Shown: positions 17,903 through 26,764, numbered from the stretch's first letter. The stretch: 64,000 bases of DNA from JAKZVK01 sp965261065 (GCA_965261065.1 OZ253444.1:7688001-7752000); one strand, 5' to 3'. Numbers and translations are program-made. The notes: generated by a model from the sequence alone, not told the origin.

Positions 17903-18933
17903 ACCGGGTATCCACTTGACTCAGGTGACCCCAACATCTTGTAGTTGGGCTCACAGCGTCTTAGCGTCCCAATCGGCGACGATCGAGCGGTACGGCGTCG
18001 GCTCCACCGCCATGGCCTGCTGCACAAGGCGGTAGAAGAGCTTGCCCCGACTGCGTGATCTGCGCCGATTGAAGCGGAACACGAACTCGTCGAGATAGTA
18101 GTCCAGATGCTCGTGGCTGACCGCCCCCTGATGCGTGCCCAGCATCCAGCGCTTGAGTAGCGAGATCGCCAAGTGCACCCTCGGCAGTAGCTGCGAGGCC
18201 TGCTCGCGGCGGTTGTTAATCGAGATGATACGACGCTGGTAGTCCTTCTTCTTGAGCGGATCGTAGCCCGACCAGTTGTCGGTAACAACCACGCTGCCCG
18301 GCTCGACCGACTCCTCGACGAAGGGCATCAAACTGGCCGCCGAGGCGTTCTGAACGCGCTGCATGCGGATGCGCCCCAGCCCGGTGCCTCTCTCTTCCGC
18401 GGCGACTGCAATCAACGCTTTACGTTCGGTCTGCCGGCCGATTACCCCTTCTTCTTCAGCGCCCCAGTAGGTCTCATCGACCTCGACGAGGCCCGTCAAT
18501 CGCTCCCGCCCCGGGCGCACCATCGCTCGCCTCAGCTTGTGCATCCAAGGCCAGGCGGTTTGGTAACTGCCCAGTCCCAGAACGCGCTGTAGACCCAGGG
18601 CGCTGGCCCCATTCTTCTGCGTGGTGATGGTCCACATCGCCCGGAACCACAGCCGCAGCGGCTTGCGTGTGTCTTGAAAGATCGTGCCGGCGGTGACGGA
18701 GGTTTGCCGCCCGCAGCGAGCGCATTCGAACCACACTTTGCGCACCGGCCAAGCGCGCTCATGCCCACACCTTGGACAGCGGAAACCCTCTGGCCAGCGC
18801 AAGGCGAACAGATAGTCGCGGCAAGCCTCCTCGCTCGCAAAGCGAGACTCGAATTCGAGTTGGTCGCGCGGGTAATCCTCCACCAGGCCCTATACTACAT
18901 CTTGGGGTCACCTGAGTCAAGTGGATACCCAGC
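17903..18933 (-). mobile_element. IS1595-type insertion sequence, copy B (1031 bp)
   Basis: Perfect 8-bp target duplication TTCGAGAA at 17895-17902 and 18934-18941, inside the coding region of the IS4-type transposase. Same length and orientation as copies A and C. Confidence 0.93.
17951..18883 (-). CDS. IS1595-family transposase, copy B
   Basis: 310 aa, intact. Same zinc ribbon and DDE core as copy A, with Gly in EEEGVIGRQ as in copy C. Being intact, this copy is a plausible source of active transposase for the other two. Confidence 0.92.
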   Translation of the reverse strand: MEDYPRDQLEFESRFASEEACRDYLFALRWPEGFRCPRCGHERAWPVRKVWFECARCGRQTSVTAGTIFQDTRKPLRLWFRAMWTITTQKNGASALGLQRVLGLGSYQTAWPWMHKLRRAMVRPGRERLTGLVEVDETYWGAEEEGVIGRQTERKALIAVAAEERGTGLGRIRMQRVQNASAASLMPFVEESVEPGSVVVTDNWSGYDPLKKKDYQRRIISINNRREQASQLLPRVHLAISLLKRWMLGTHQGAVSHEHLDYYLDEFVFRFNRRRSRSRGKLFYRLVQQAMAVEPTPYRSIVADWDAKTL

Positions 18934-19039
18934 TTCGAGAAAACGCCCATTTTACAGGCCTTGCAGGCACCCGACTCCCGCACGAACTTACTCAATGACC
19001 GCAACCAACTGATTCTATTCGACTTCTAACCGGACAGTA

Positions 19040-19107
19040 GTGAGAAAACCAAACGTAAGCGTCTTGTTTGCAGCGCTTTTGGCGCTTGTGATTTTACCTG
19101 GCTTTAC
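19040..19107 (+). pseudogene. 5' fragment of the interrupted secreted VWA gene (signal peptide)
   Basis: GTG-started frame encoding a textbook signal peptide: basic RKP, then VSVLFAALLALVIL and PGF. It ends at the duplication TTTAC where the IS1380-type element begins. Joining this frame to 21812 restores the reading PGFT-GVASAQ-PAPFCEP, with a good cleavage site after ASA. The GTG itself lies in the terminal repeat of the IS4-type element, so the native start may be lost. Left of that element, the frame ATGGATGTTATCTCACAAGC at 15611 would also be in phase. Confidence 0.7.
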
Positions 19108-20664
19108 CCAGGATTTCCATTTTGGCCCTGGCACGGCCACAGTATACACCCGCTCCGCTCCGAACAGCACGTCCTTTCACGCTGAACCCTGCACATCACC
19201 TCTGCTGGTAGTCGCCAGAGCTGGTTCGACCGCTCACAGTCGTTGATTGAGCGGCTTGAACGGCGCTCCGGCCGACACTGCTCCTTGCGAAACCTTTTGG
19301 AGCCAAAAGCTGTTGATCCTCACTCCGGCAATGCTACCCACTCGGCAGCGGCAGCGCCCAGATCTTGTGCAGCATGTCGCCGAACAGCCGCCGGTTCAGA
19401 TGTCCCTCCGCCAATAAGAGCCAGTAATACCGCGCGTGCTTGACCAGCCGACCGCCGATCTTCATCAACCTGTGTTGCAAGCTCGTCAGCGACCAACTCT
19501 TGATTCGCTGCGGAAGCCCCAGCCGCCGCCAAAGATTGCCCAGGTTGTAGGCCAGCACGCTCAGTTGCAACCGCACTTCGTTGGCCCGAAATCGATGGCA
19601 CGACAATCGCGTCCAGTGCGTCGCCTGCTTGCCTTCCTTGATCCACTGTTCCGCCGTGCCGCGCTTGTTGTAGAAGCGCACCACCGAGCGGCTCGGCAAG
19701 CTCATGCTCGTCACGATGAATCCGACGCGCGGGAACAGCTCGCCCTGGTGATGCTCGACCTTAGCGACGATCCGCCTCGCCTGCGACCAACTCTCCGCCT
19801 GATAGCGAAAACTCTTGTAGCGCATCAAGGGCTTGCGGGAAGGCCTTCCCGGCGGGCGAAACAGGATGTCTTCGATCTCCAGCTCCAAGCTCTTGTTGGC
19901 CGGAATGCGAATGGCGTACTGTACTCCGCGTTCCTCCGAAGCCTCATAAACTTCCGGCTTCGCAAAGGCCGCATCGCCCCGGAAGGCGACCTGCTTGCCC
20001 GCAGCCTGTTGGCGCTCGATCTCCGGCAACAAGAGCTCATCCCAGTCCTCGGCGCTGTGCACGTTGCCTGGACGCAGCTTGGCAGCGAGGCAATCACCAT
20101 GACCGTTGAACAAAAGCAACGGGTGGTAGCAGACCGACTCGAAGTGTCCGTTGTAGGCACTGCCTTCCTGTTGGCCATGGACCGGACTCTCGGTGGAGTC
20201 CAGGTCCAGAACGACCCGCTCGGCGTCGTCGAACGCTTCCGCTTGCCCGACCAGCTCTCGGTTCAGCGCCATCAGCCCCAGCAGGTTCTCTTCGCTCGCC
20301 AGCATCTCCGTCTCGAAGCCGTGCAGCGTCGAGGTCAAGGCCGCACCGCGATCCCAGATCTTCTGCGAACCGATCAGCCGAAACGTCGGATCGATCGAAA
20401 CCCGCTCGGCGTCGTTGAGGTACTCGTAGCCGGCGAGTCGGCTGTAAACCGACTGCCGCAACAGATCAGCGAGCGTGAACTGCTTGTTTGTGTCTTGCCG
20501 GGAGTCGCTGAGATGCTCGTCAATCAGTTCTCCGAGACCGAGCCGTTCGTCCAGTTCGCGAACCAAAATCAGGCCACCGTCGGAAGTGACGTGCGATCCC
20601 TGGAAATCGACTTTGAGAAGTCCATTGAAACTTAGCTGGAATGGCTTGGTTTGTTTTTCACCCA

Positions 20665-21695
20665 GCCGGGTATCCACTTGACTCAGGTGACCCCAACATC
20701 TTGTAGTTGGGCTCACAGCGTCTTAGCGTCCCAATCGGCGACGATCGAGCGGTACGGCGTCGGCTCCACCGCCATGGCCTGCTGCACAAGGCGGTAGAAG
20801 AGCTTGCCCCGACTGCGTGATCTGCGCCGATTGAAGCGGAACACGAACTCGTCGAGATAGTAGTCCAGATGCTCGTGGCTGACCGCCCCCTGATGCGTGC
20901 CCAGCATCCAGCGCTTGAGTAGCGAGATCGCCAAGTGCACCCTCGGCAGTAGCTGCGAGGCCTGCTCGCGGCGGTTGTTAATCGAGATGATACGACGCTG
21001 GTAGTCCTTCTTCTTGAGCGGATCGTAGCCCGACCAGTTGTCGGTAACAACCACGCTGCCCGGCTCGACCGACTCCTCGACGAAGGGCATCAAACTGGCC
21101 GCCGAGGCGTTCTGAACGCGCTGCATGCGGATGCGCCCCAGCCCGGTGCCTCTCTCTTCCGCGGCGACTGCAATCAACGCTTTACGCTCGGTCTGCCGGC
21201 CGATTACCCCTTCTTCTTCAGCGCCCCAGTAGGTCTCATCGACCTCGACGAGGCCCGTCAATCGCTCCCGCCCCGGGCGCACCATCGCTCGCCTCAGCTT
21301 GTGCATCCAAGGCCAGGCGGTTTGGTAACTGCCCAGTCCCAGAACGCGCTGTAGACCCAGGGCGCTGGCCCCATTCTTCTGCGTGGTGATGGTCCACATC
21401 GCCCGGAACCACAGCCGCAGCGGCTTGCGTGTGTCTTGAAAGATCGTGCCGGCGGTGACGGAGGTTTGCCGCCCGCAGCGAGCGCATTCGAACCACACTT
21501 TGCGCACCGGCCAAGCGCGCTCATGCCCACACCTTGGACAGCGGAAACCCTCTGGCCAGCGCAAGGCGAACAGATAGTCGCGGCAAGCCTCCTCGCTCGC
21601 AAAGTGAGACTAGAATTCGAGTTGGTCGCGCGGGTAATCCTCCACCAGGCCCTACACTACATCTTGGGGTCACCTGAGTCAAGTGGATACCCAGC
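20665..21695 (-). mobile_element. IS1595-type insertion sequence, copy C (1031 bp)
   Basis: Perfect 8-bp duplication TTCACCCA at 20657-20664 and 21696-21703. Inserted at codons 1-3 of the IS1380-type transposase. Same length and orientation as copies A and B. Confidence 0.93.
20713..21645 (-). pseudogene. IS1595-family transposase, copy C, with nonsense codon 12
   Basis: Collinear with copies A and B, but codon 12 is TAG (21612-21610) where they have GAG, and a nearby CGC is CAC (Arg to His). Reinitiation at an internal ATG/TTG could give a protein missing about 27 residues but keeping the zinc ribbon (283 aa from 21564). More likely the copy depends on transposase from A or B. Confidence 0.85.
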
Positions 21696-21811
21696 TTCAC
21701 CCATTGGGTGTTGGCCTCCATGGCGTCCTCATCGGGCTCTAGCCCCTATGAATAAAGACGCTCAAGGCCGCTGGAAGGTCGGGATGTCAAACATCAAATT
21801 GAAAATGCGGG

Positions 21812-22969
21812 TTTACGGGGGTTGCATCCGCGCAGCCCGCACCATTCTGCGAGCCCATGGACGTTTGCTTCGTCGTCGACAACACAGGGAGTATGGGCGG
21901 CGCCATCAACAACGTCAAGGCCGCAATCACGGCTCCAGCTGGGATCATCGCCATGATTAATGCCGCCTCCGGCGGTGATTTTCGGACCTGTCTGGTCACC
22001 ATGGACGGCACTCGGTTCGTTCCCGAAGTAGGGTTTTCCTGTGGATTACCAGGTAATAATGATTGCGTTATCGTCAATGCCGACCTGGCACCGGGAGATG
22101 TGGTCTCTGTGCCGCTGCTCGCTCTAGGGCTCGGCTTCGGTGGCGGGGGACCAGAATCCTCCAACGAGGCCCTCAATACCACCGTCAATGGTCTCGACGC
22201 TGCTGCCCGCGCGCCGACACAGCAGTTCGGCAACTTTACGGAAGCGAACTATCGAGCCGGGGCCGTCAAGATCAACATTGTGATCACCGACGCTCCTGGA
22301 GGTGGGTTTGACGACATTGTGGATGCCGGTGACGCAGCTCTGGTGACTGCAGTTTCCGGTGCTGCGCTAGCGAATGGGATCAGGATATCGTCCGTTTTGG
22401 TCGGAGCCGGTTTTGGCGGGGCAGCAGCGCAACTGATGGAGTATGCGGCAACCACGGGCGGGGTGTTCACGATGGTCCCCTCCAGTGGACTCGGCACGGC
22501 CGATGCCATCATTGACATCATCGAGTCGTGCGGAACTCCAGGAATTGACGTCTCCCTGGACATTCACCCCACGTCTTGCCCCAACCCCGTCAACTGCAAG
22601 TCAAAGGGCCGCACGCCGATGGCGATCAATGGCAGCGATACGTTCGATGTCACGGATATCGACGTCACGACGTTGACCCTAGTGGGGCCAGGCGGCGACG
22701 AGCTAGACAGCTCGTTTATTGTGAAAGCTGGTTTGGAGGATGTATCTGCGCCTTTTGAGCCGCTCACGGGGAAGCAGGACGAAACCGACTGCACCACCGA
22801 GGGGCCCGACGGCTTCGTCGACCTGACTCTGAAATACAAGACACAGGACGTCAAGAGCATTGTGGGTGTTGCCGAGGATGGCGACGTAGTGGTAATTTCA
22901 ATCACCGGAGAGTTGACAGATGGGACGCCGATCATGGGTGAGGACGTGATCCGTGTTATCGACAAGTAG
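21812..22969 (+). pseudogene. 3' part of the interrupted secreted VWA-domain gene
   Basis: Encodes GVASAQPAPFCEP then a von Willebrand A domain starting MDVCFVVDNTGSMGG, whose DNTGS is a MIDAS metal site. The VWA domain runs to about SCGTPGIDV, and a C-terminal beta-rich domain (VDLTLKYKTQDV...) follows, ending VIRVIDK. An in-frame stop lies just upstream inside the IS1380 end, and the first ATG (21857) is within the VWA fold, so this part has no signal peptide of its own. Intact, it would be an exported adhesion or scaffold-type protein of about 410 aa. The coding part after the break is undamaged, so the disruption looks recent. A strong terminator follows at 23055. Confidence 0.85.
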
Positions 22970-23054
22970 TGAACAGCACGAGAGCGTTTAGTATCGGCAG
23001 CTCGTTCGTTCAGTGCGAAAAGGGGGGATAAGCTGCCTTCGGTCGTTCGTACCG

Positions 23055-23097
23055 ATGCAGCCGGGTGAAGTGAATCACCCGGCTGCATTTCTTTTTT
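23055..23097 (+). terminator. Rho-independent terminator of the VWA gene
   Basis: ATGCAGCCGGGTGA (23055-23068) pairs perfectly with TCACCCGGCTGCAT (23075-23088) around AGTGAA, followed by a T-rich run (TTTCTTTTTT). The best terminator in the window. Confidence 0.92.
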
Positions 23098-23409
23098 CGG
23101 TGCAAACTCGCAAGTTGGGAGAACGCCGGGGAACGCCGACGGACAGTCTGGACTGGACCCCTACGGCGAGGCCAAGAAATTAGGGACGGGTTGCAGTTGA
23201 CTGAAAAAGCATAGCGAATCCAGCCCAATGGGGGCATGATCAAGTTAGCCGGGGAAGCGGAGGCGGGCTCTGCTGGAGAGCAACCCGCCAAGGAATACCC
23301 GGCCGCAGACTCATCGAAACGATGAGGGCGGGGTGTGCGCCTACTCAGGCCGCATCCCGCCTTGTGCTGCGCCATCGGATCGATAGATCTGCTCATGCCT
23401 TACGAAAAC
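23098..23409. other. Gene-free stretch between terminator and IS3-type element
   Basis: About 310 bases with no credible gene, promoter or terminal repeat that I can identify. It probably includes the left end of the IS3-type element, whose border I could not fix. Confidence 0.4.
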
Positions 23410-24231
23410 TCAGGCGGCGTCAGCCGCCTCTTCCCACAGCCGCTCATACTCTTGCGGCGGCCGGTAGCCCAGCGACGAATGCAATCGTGTGCGATTGTAT
23501 TCCTGCTCAATATAAGCCCCGATCGCGGCCTGCGCCTGGGCCAAACTTTCATACTCGTTGCAGTTGACTTCCTCGCTTTTCAAAGTCTTGAAAAAGCTTT
23601 CCACGTACGCGTTGTCCTGCGGGCAGCCTTTGCGGCTCATCGATATCCTCGCGCCCGCTTGCCGCAGTGTGGCCACATAAGCTTCCGCAGCGTACTGCGA
23701 ACCTTGATCGGAATGATGAATCCAACCCGGCGCCGGACGCCGGCTGCTCAACGCTTGGTGCAGCGCCGCCAGCGGCAATTCGGTTTTCAGGTTCGGACCC
23801 ACGGCCCAACCCACCACGCGCCGCGAATACACGTCCAACACCACCGCCACATAGACGAAGTGGTTTCCCAATCGCACGTAGCTGAGATCCGAGCCCCACA
23901 GCTTGTTGGGACCCGTGGGTTGGACCTCGCGCGTCAGGTTCTCGTAACACCGCAACGAGTGCTTCGAATCGGTCGTTTGCGGAACGGTGCGGCGACGTCG
24001 CCGCAAGAGATTCTCTTCGCGCATCACCCGCTGCACGCGCTTGCGATTGACCAGTAGCTTTTGACGGCGCACCTGTTGGGTCGTCCGCCGGGTGCCGTAG
24101 GCCGGATGGTCCAAGGCGGCCTGGACAATGGCCTGCCGCAGTTCCCCGACCGGCTCGCGGTCGGGTTTGCCCTGGCGGTAGAGGCTGGCTCGCGCCAGCC
24201 CGCTCAAGCGGCACAAATCGCGTGCGCTCAT
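23410..24231 (-). CDS. IS3-family transposase OrfB (element 1)
   Basis: 273 aa catalytic half. HTH_21-like region (VQAALDHPAYGTRRTTQQVR), then the rve core: WGSDLSYVRL (first Asp), HHSDQGSQY (second Asp), DNAYVESFFKTLKSE (Glu). The ATG overlaps the OrfA stop by four bases (ATGA), so the two are translationally coupled rather than fused by a slippery tract as in the other IS3 elements here. Intact. Confidence 0.9.
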   Translation of the reverse strand: MSARDLCRLSGLARASLYRQGKPDREPVGELRQAIVQAALDHPAYGTRRTTQQVRRQKLLVNRKRVQRVMREENLLRRRRRTVPQTTDSKHSLRCYENLTREVQPTGPNKLWGSDLSYVRLGNHFVYVAVVLDVYSRRVVGWAVGPNLKTELPLAALHQALSSRRPAPGWIHHSDQGSQYAAEAYVATLRQAGARISMSRKGCPQDNAYVESFFKTLKSEEVNCNEYESLAQAQAAIGAYIEQEYNRTRLHSSLGYRPPQEYERLWEEAADAA

Positions 24232-24614
24232 GTTGCCTTGCCGCCTTGCGGCTCGTACTTCGTTAGCGACGCGCCGGTTCCACTGACGATGCTCGGCCGG
24301 CGCAGATCCTCGACACGCCGCAAGGCTGCGGACAAAAAATCAATCTCCATGGCCTGGCGGCCGACTTTGCGTTCCAGCTCCGCGAGACGGGTCTGGGCTT
24401 CGCGGCCGGGCTCGACGCGGGCGCTGCCGCCCGGACGCCGTCCAGCGCCGGGAAAAGCTCCCTCGACGCCGTAGCGCTCGACTTGTGCCAGCCAGTCGTA
24501 GAGCTTTTCGCGCTTCACCTCGAGCTCGCGTGCTAGAGCCGAGCTCGACTCGCCGGCTTCGAGCCGCCGGACGGCCGCCAGCTTGAACTCCTTCGTGAAT
24601 CGTCTTCGAGACAA
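24228..24614 (-). CDS. IS3-family OrfA (element 1)
   Basis: About 128 aa from a TTG start at 24614-24612, chosen because GGAGG lies six bases upstream and the product begins (M)SRRRFTKEFKLAAVRRLEAG like other OrfA proteins. Helix-turn-helix (about 10-50), then a leucine-zipper segment (LAELERKVGRQAMEIDFL). A longer frame upstream from 24719 reads through a duplicated TGGAATGGACCCGAAAAG block in the element end and is unlikely to be the true start. Confidence 0.85.
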   Translation of the reverse strand: MSRRRFTKEFKLAAVRRLEAGESSSALARELEVKREKLYDWLAQVERYGVEGAFPGAGRRPGGSARVEPGREAQTRLAELERKVGRQAMEIDFLSAALRRVEDLRRPSIVSGTGASLTKYEPQGGKAT

Positions 24615-24730
24615 TTGAACCTCCTTCCCGTTCCCTGGTTCATTGTCCCTTCTTTCCTGGTCTCGCTTTTCGGGTCCATTCCACTTTTCGGGTCCATTCC
24701 AGTTCACCGTGACTTGCACATTGCCCTGAG

Positions 24731-24786
24731 GGCCGAAGGGGGCCGAAGGGGACAGGGGCCGAAGGGGACAGGGGCCGAAGGGGACG
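24731..24786 (+). repeat. Tandem repeat, 16-bp unit
   Basis: Just over three copies of GGCCGAAGGGGACAGG stand between the two IS3-type elements, directly abutting the left end of the second. Unit boundaries are sharp; the first copy is partial. Confidence 0.85.
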
Positions 24787-24851
24787 ACTGGAGTGCACCC
24801 AAGAAGTGAGACACGAAGTTAAGGGGCCTAATACAGTGAAGGGAGAGAGGT

Positions 24852-25235
24852 ATGGATTTGGCCCGACGAGTGTACAGCCGCGAACTCAAGGTAGCGGCGA
24901 TGCGAGACATTGACGCCGGACGTACCATCGGCGAGGTGGCGCGCCAGCGCGAGCTGAGCCCCAAACTGTTGGAGCGCTGGCGCGGCGAATGGCGCGCGCG
25001 GGGCGAGTTGGCTTTCCCCGGCCAAGGGCGGCAGGGCGTGTCCCACGCCGTGGATCAGCCGCAACGGATCGCCGAGCTGGAGCGCAAGATCGGCCAGCTG
25101 ACGATGGAGAACGACTTCTTAAAAAAAGCCTGCGAGCATTTCAGGGATCATCACCCGCCCGCCGTCGTCAGTGGCGAGGTTGCCTGTTGGAAGAAATCCG
25201 GCAAGCGGCCGAGAAAGGACAGTGGCAGGCCGTGA
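24852..25235 (+). CDS. IS3-family OrfA (element 2)
   Basis: 127 aa: helix-turn-helix (YSRELKVAAMRDIDAGRTIG) and a coiled region (RIAELERKIGQLTMENDFLKKA). A run of seven A (25121-25127), read as TTA AAA AAA G, is a typical -1 slippery site. Slipping there joins the OrfB frame and makes the full transposase. An AGGGAGAGAGG ribosome site precedes the ATG. Confidence 0.9.
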   Translation: MDLARRVYSRELKVAAMRDIDAGRTIGEVARQRELSPKLLERWRGEWRARGELAFPGQGRQGVSHAVDQPQRIAELERKIGQLTMENDFLKKACEHFRDHHPPAVVSGEVACWKKSGKRPRKDSGRP

Positions 25236-26044
25236 ACGCACTGTGTCAGATGACCGGTCTGAGTCGCGCGAGTTACTATCGCTGGCGCGCGCAGTCACGC
25301 CGCGATGCGGCCGAGATGAAGCTGCGCGAGGCCCTGCAGCGCACCGCCCTGGCGTTTCCCACGTATGGCTACCGCAGAATCACGGCCGAGTTGAAGCGAC
25401 GCGGCTTCGCGGTGAACCACAAACGAGTTCTGCGTCTGATGCGCGAAGACAACTTGCTTTGTTGGCGGCGCAAGTCCTTCCGGGTCACGACCGATTCACG
25501 CCATGGCTGGGCGGTCTATCCGAACCTCGCCGCGGCGATAACACCGAGCGCGGTCAACCAGTTATGGGTCGCCGATCTCACCTACATCCGGCTGCGGGGA
25601 GAGTTCGTCTACCTGGCGGTGCTGTTGGACACCTATTCGCGGCGGGTGATTGGCTGGGCCTTGGGCCGCACGTTGCGAGCCGAGTTGACCCTGGCCGCCT
25701 TGCGCATGGCGCTGGGGCAGCGTGAGCCGGCGCTGGGGTTGGTGCATCATTCCGATCGCGGCGTACAGTATGCCTGTGGAGCCTATACGGACTTGCTCCA
25801 CCAGCACGGCCTCCAGATCAGCATGAGCCGCAAGGGCAATCCCTACGACAACGCCCAGGCGGAGAGCTTCATGAAGACTCTCAAGTATGAGGAGGTCTAT
25901 CGAACCGAATACCGAGACTTGGCCGAGGCCCACGTCTCAATCCACGAGTTCATCGAACGCGTGTACAACGAAAGACGGCTCCACTCGGCGCTGGGGTATG
26001 TACCCCCGGTCGAGTTCGAGCAGTCTGCGGAGCCCGTGCAGTGA
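25127..26044 (+). CDS. IS3-family transposase OrfB (element 2), reached by -1 frameshift
   Basis: The frame after the slip reads SLRAFQGSSPARRR..., then GLSRASYYRW and an rve core: VADLTYIRLRGEF (first Asp), HHSDRGVQYA (second), DNAQAESFMKTLKYEE (Glu), ending EQSAEPVQ. Intact. Product is the catalytic half of the fused OrfAB transposase; start given at the slip point. Confidence 0.88.
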   Translation, partial: SLRAFQGSSPARRRQWRGCLLEEIRQAAEKGQWQAVNALCQMTGLSRASYYRWRAQSRRDAAEMKLREALQRTALAFPTYGYRRITAELKRRGFAVNHKRVLRLMREDNLLCWRRKSFRVTTDSRHGWAVYPNLAAAITPSAVNQLWVADLTYIRLRGEFVYLAVLLDTYSRRVIGWALGRTLRAELTLAALRMALGQREPALGLVHHSDRGVQYACGAYTDLLHQHGLQISMSRKGNPYDNAQAESFMKTLKYEEVYRTEYRDLAEAHVSIHEFIERVYNERRLHSALGYVPPVEFEQSAEPVQ

Positions 26045-26312
26045 GATCGCTTGGCAACGAGGAGCTTGGCTGGGGGTTCTGCCCCCAGACCCCCGGGATT
26101 GATCGCTTTGCGGCCAGAATGAATGGGAGGCGGCACGGGCCGCCTCCGGCCATTCCGGCGGCTGAGTCAGCGCTCGGGTTGCGTCCCCGCAGAGCCCTAT
26201 CCTCCGCTCAGCTATTCTCAGAGTGGATCACATCAACCCCGCCGTGCAACAGGATTGCAGCGAACGGCGACTACCCCCTTAACTGCCTGTCTCACGATTG
26301 GGGTTCACTTCA

Positions 26313-26386
26313 GATGAGGAGGAGATGAGGGAGGAGATGAAGGAGATGAGGAAGGAGATGAGGGACAGAAGGAGATGAGGGACAGC
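26313..26386 (+). repeat. Purine-rich degenerate tandem repeat
   Basis: Repeats of GGAGATGAGG-type units (for example GAGGAGATGAGGGAGGAGAT) abut the right end of IS3 element 2. The top strand is almost pure purine over about 70 bases. Confidence 0.75.
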
Positions 26387-26554
26387 CACCGAACCGGCTG
26401 ACATCGCCATCTCTTTGGACGGGCCGTTAGCTGCTAGCCGGCCGGATACACTCGCGGCGAAGGCACGTACACGCTCGCCGGCGTCGCACTGTTAGCTCCA
26501 AGATTTTCGCAAACCCGCCCGAGCCCAACCTGCCTGCTATTCTGGAGATCTACC
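26387..26554. other. Upstream region of the small conserved gene
   Basis: About 170 bases with no gene. It contains CTGCTAGCCGGCCGG-type self-complementary words but no clear promoter consensus. Confidence 0.3.
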
Positions 26555-26764
26555 ATGCCGAAACGGAGCCCAAAGGCCCTCGACCGGACCGCCTTCTGGA
26601 TCGTCTCCTTCGAGGACCAGGATCGCCACGACCGGCGTTATTGGCTGAGCCGGACCCCGCGCGAACGCTTTGAGGCGATCGAAACCATCCGCCGCACTCT
26701 CTATGGGTACGATCCCACTACCGAGCGACTTCAGCGAGTTCTTGAAGTTGCTGAACAAAAATGA
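26555..26764 (+). CDS. Small conserved protein preceding a nucleotidyltransferase
   Basis: 69 aa (MPKRSPKALDRTAFWIVSFE... RRYWLSRTPRERFEAIETIR... TERLQRVLEVAEQK). I recognise it as the short partner often found just upstream of, and overlapping, MNT/AbiEii-like nucleotidyltransferase genes; its own function is unknown. Its 3' end overlaps the next gene, which starts at 26703 in another frame, so the two were probably coupled. The partner is destroyed by the ISKra4 insertion, leaving this gene orphaned. Confidence 0.65.
   Translation: MPKRSPKALDRTAFWIVSFEDQDRHDRRYWLSRTPRERFEAIETIRRTLYGYDPTTERLQRVLEVAEQK

Larger units (their letters stand above)
16821..19029 (+). pseudogene. IS4-family transposase split by IS1595 copy B
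   Basis: The 5' part (16821-17902) encodes an ISPepr1-like transposase: ADANESRDWRIYADF, the first Asp in YALDSTTIDL, VMDRAYVDF, and the YREK-equivalent YRSRWQVELFFKWIKQHL. The frame reaches TLFEK and then enters the IS1595 copy. At 18934 it resumes as FEKTPILQALQAPDS... ending LILFDF at a TAA (19027-19029). Both halves join in frame through the 8-bp duplication TTCGAGAA. The intact ancestor would be about 390 aa. As it stands the protein is truncated with a foreign tail. Confidence 0.9.
15635..19042 (+). mobile_element. IS4-family (ISPepr1-like) element carrying two nested insertions
   Basis: Ends are CACTGCTGTCCGG (15635-15647) and CCGGACAGTAGTG (19030-19042), an inverted repeat with one mismatch. 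After removing the IS1595-type copies at 15719-16749 and 17903-18933 with one duplication each, about 1.31 kb remains, normal for this group. No flanking duplication was found. The right end lies at the 5' end of the secreted VWA gene, so this element has probably cut or displaced that gene's start. Confidence 0.82.
19334..21704 (-). pseudogene. IS1380-family transposase cut at its start by IS1595 copy C
   Basis: The main body (19334-20664) encodes an IS1380 transposase: GEKQTKPFQLSFN, DFQGSHVTSDGGLILVRELD, DSTESPVHGQQEG, RGDAAFAKPE, and YNKRGTAEQWIKEGKQA near the C-terminus. Its ATG and second codon lie on the far side of the IS1595 copy (21704-21699). The duplication TTCACCCA splits the gene within ATGGGTGAA. 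Translation could still start from a substitute codon in the IS1595 end, giving a protein with a short foreign leader, so loss of function is likely but not certain. Confidence 0.87.
19108..21811 (-). mobile_element. IS1380-family element with nested IS1595 copy C
   Basis: Ends CCAGGATTTCCATTTTG (19108) and, on the other strand, CCCGCATTTTCAATTTG (21811): 13 of 17 bases match. Flanked by a perfect 5-bp duplication TTTAC (19103-19107 and 21812-21816). Without copy C and one of its duplications it is about 1.66 kb, as expected for the family. It sits within the signal-peptide codons of a secreted VWA gene. Confidence 0.87.
24789..26312 (+). mobile_element. IS3-family insertion sequence (element 2, 1524 bp)
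   Basis: Left end TGGAGTGCACCC... and right end (other strand) TGAAGTGAACCC... form a long imperfect inverted repeat of about 38 bp. The inner parts GTGAGACA and AGTTAAGGGG are shared exactly. Ends are TG...CA. The flanking triplets GAC and GAT do not match exactly, so no target duplication is claimed. Confidence 0.85.

Noticed and set aside
15635..19042. Target duplication of the IS4-type element
   Set aside because: Sequences next to the two ends (GCGCCA and AGAAAA) do not match, so none is claimed.
24665..24719. Longer OrfA of the first IS3 element starting at 24719
   Set aside because: The added residues come from a duplicated TGGAATGGACCCGAAAAG block in the element end; the TTG at 24614 has a good ribosome site and the family start.
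26313..26386. CRISPR array
   Set aside because: Units are short, degenerate and without spacers; simple purine-rich repeat only.
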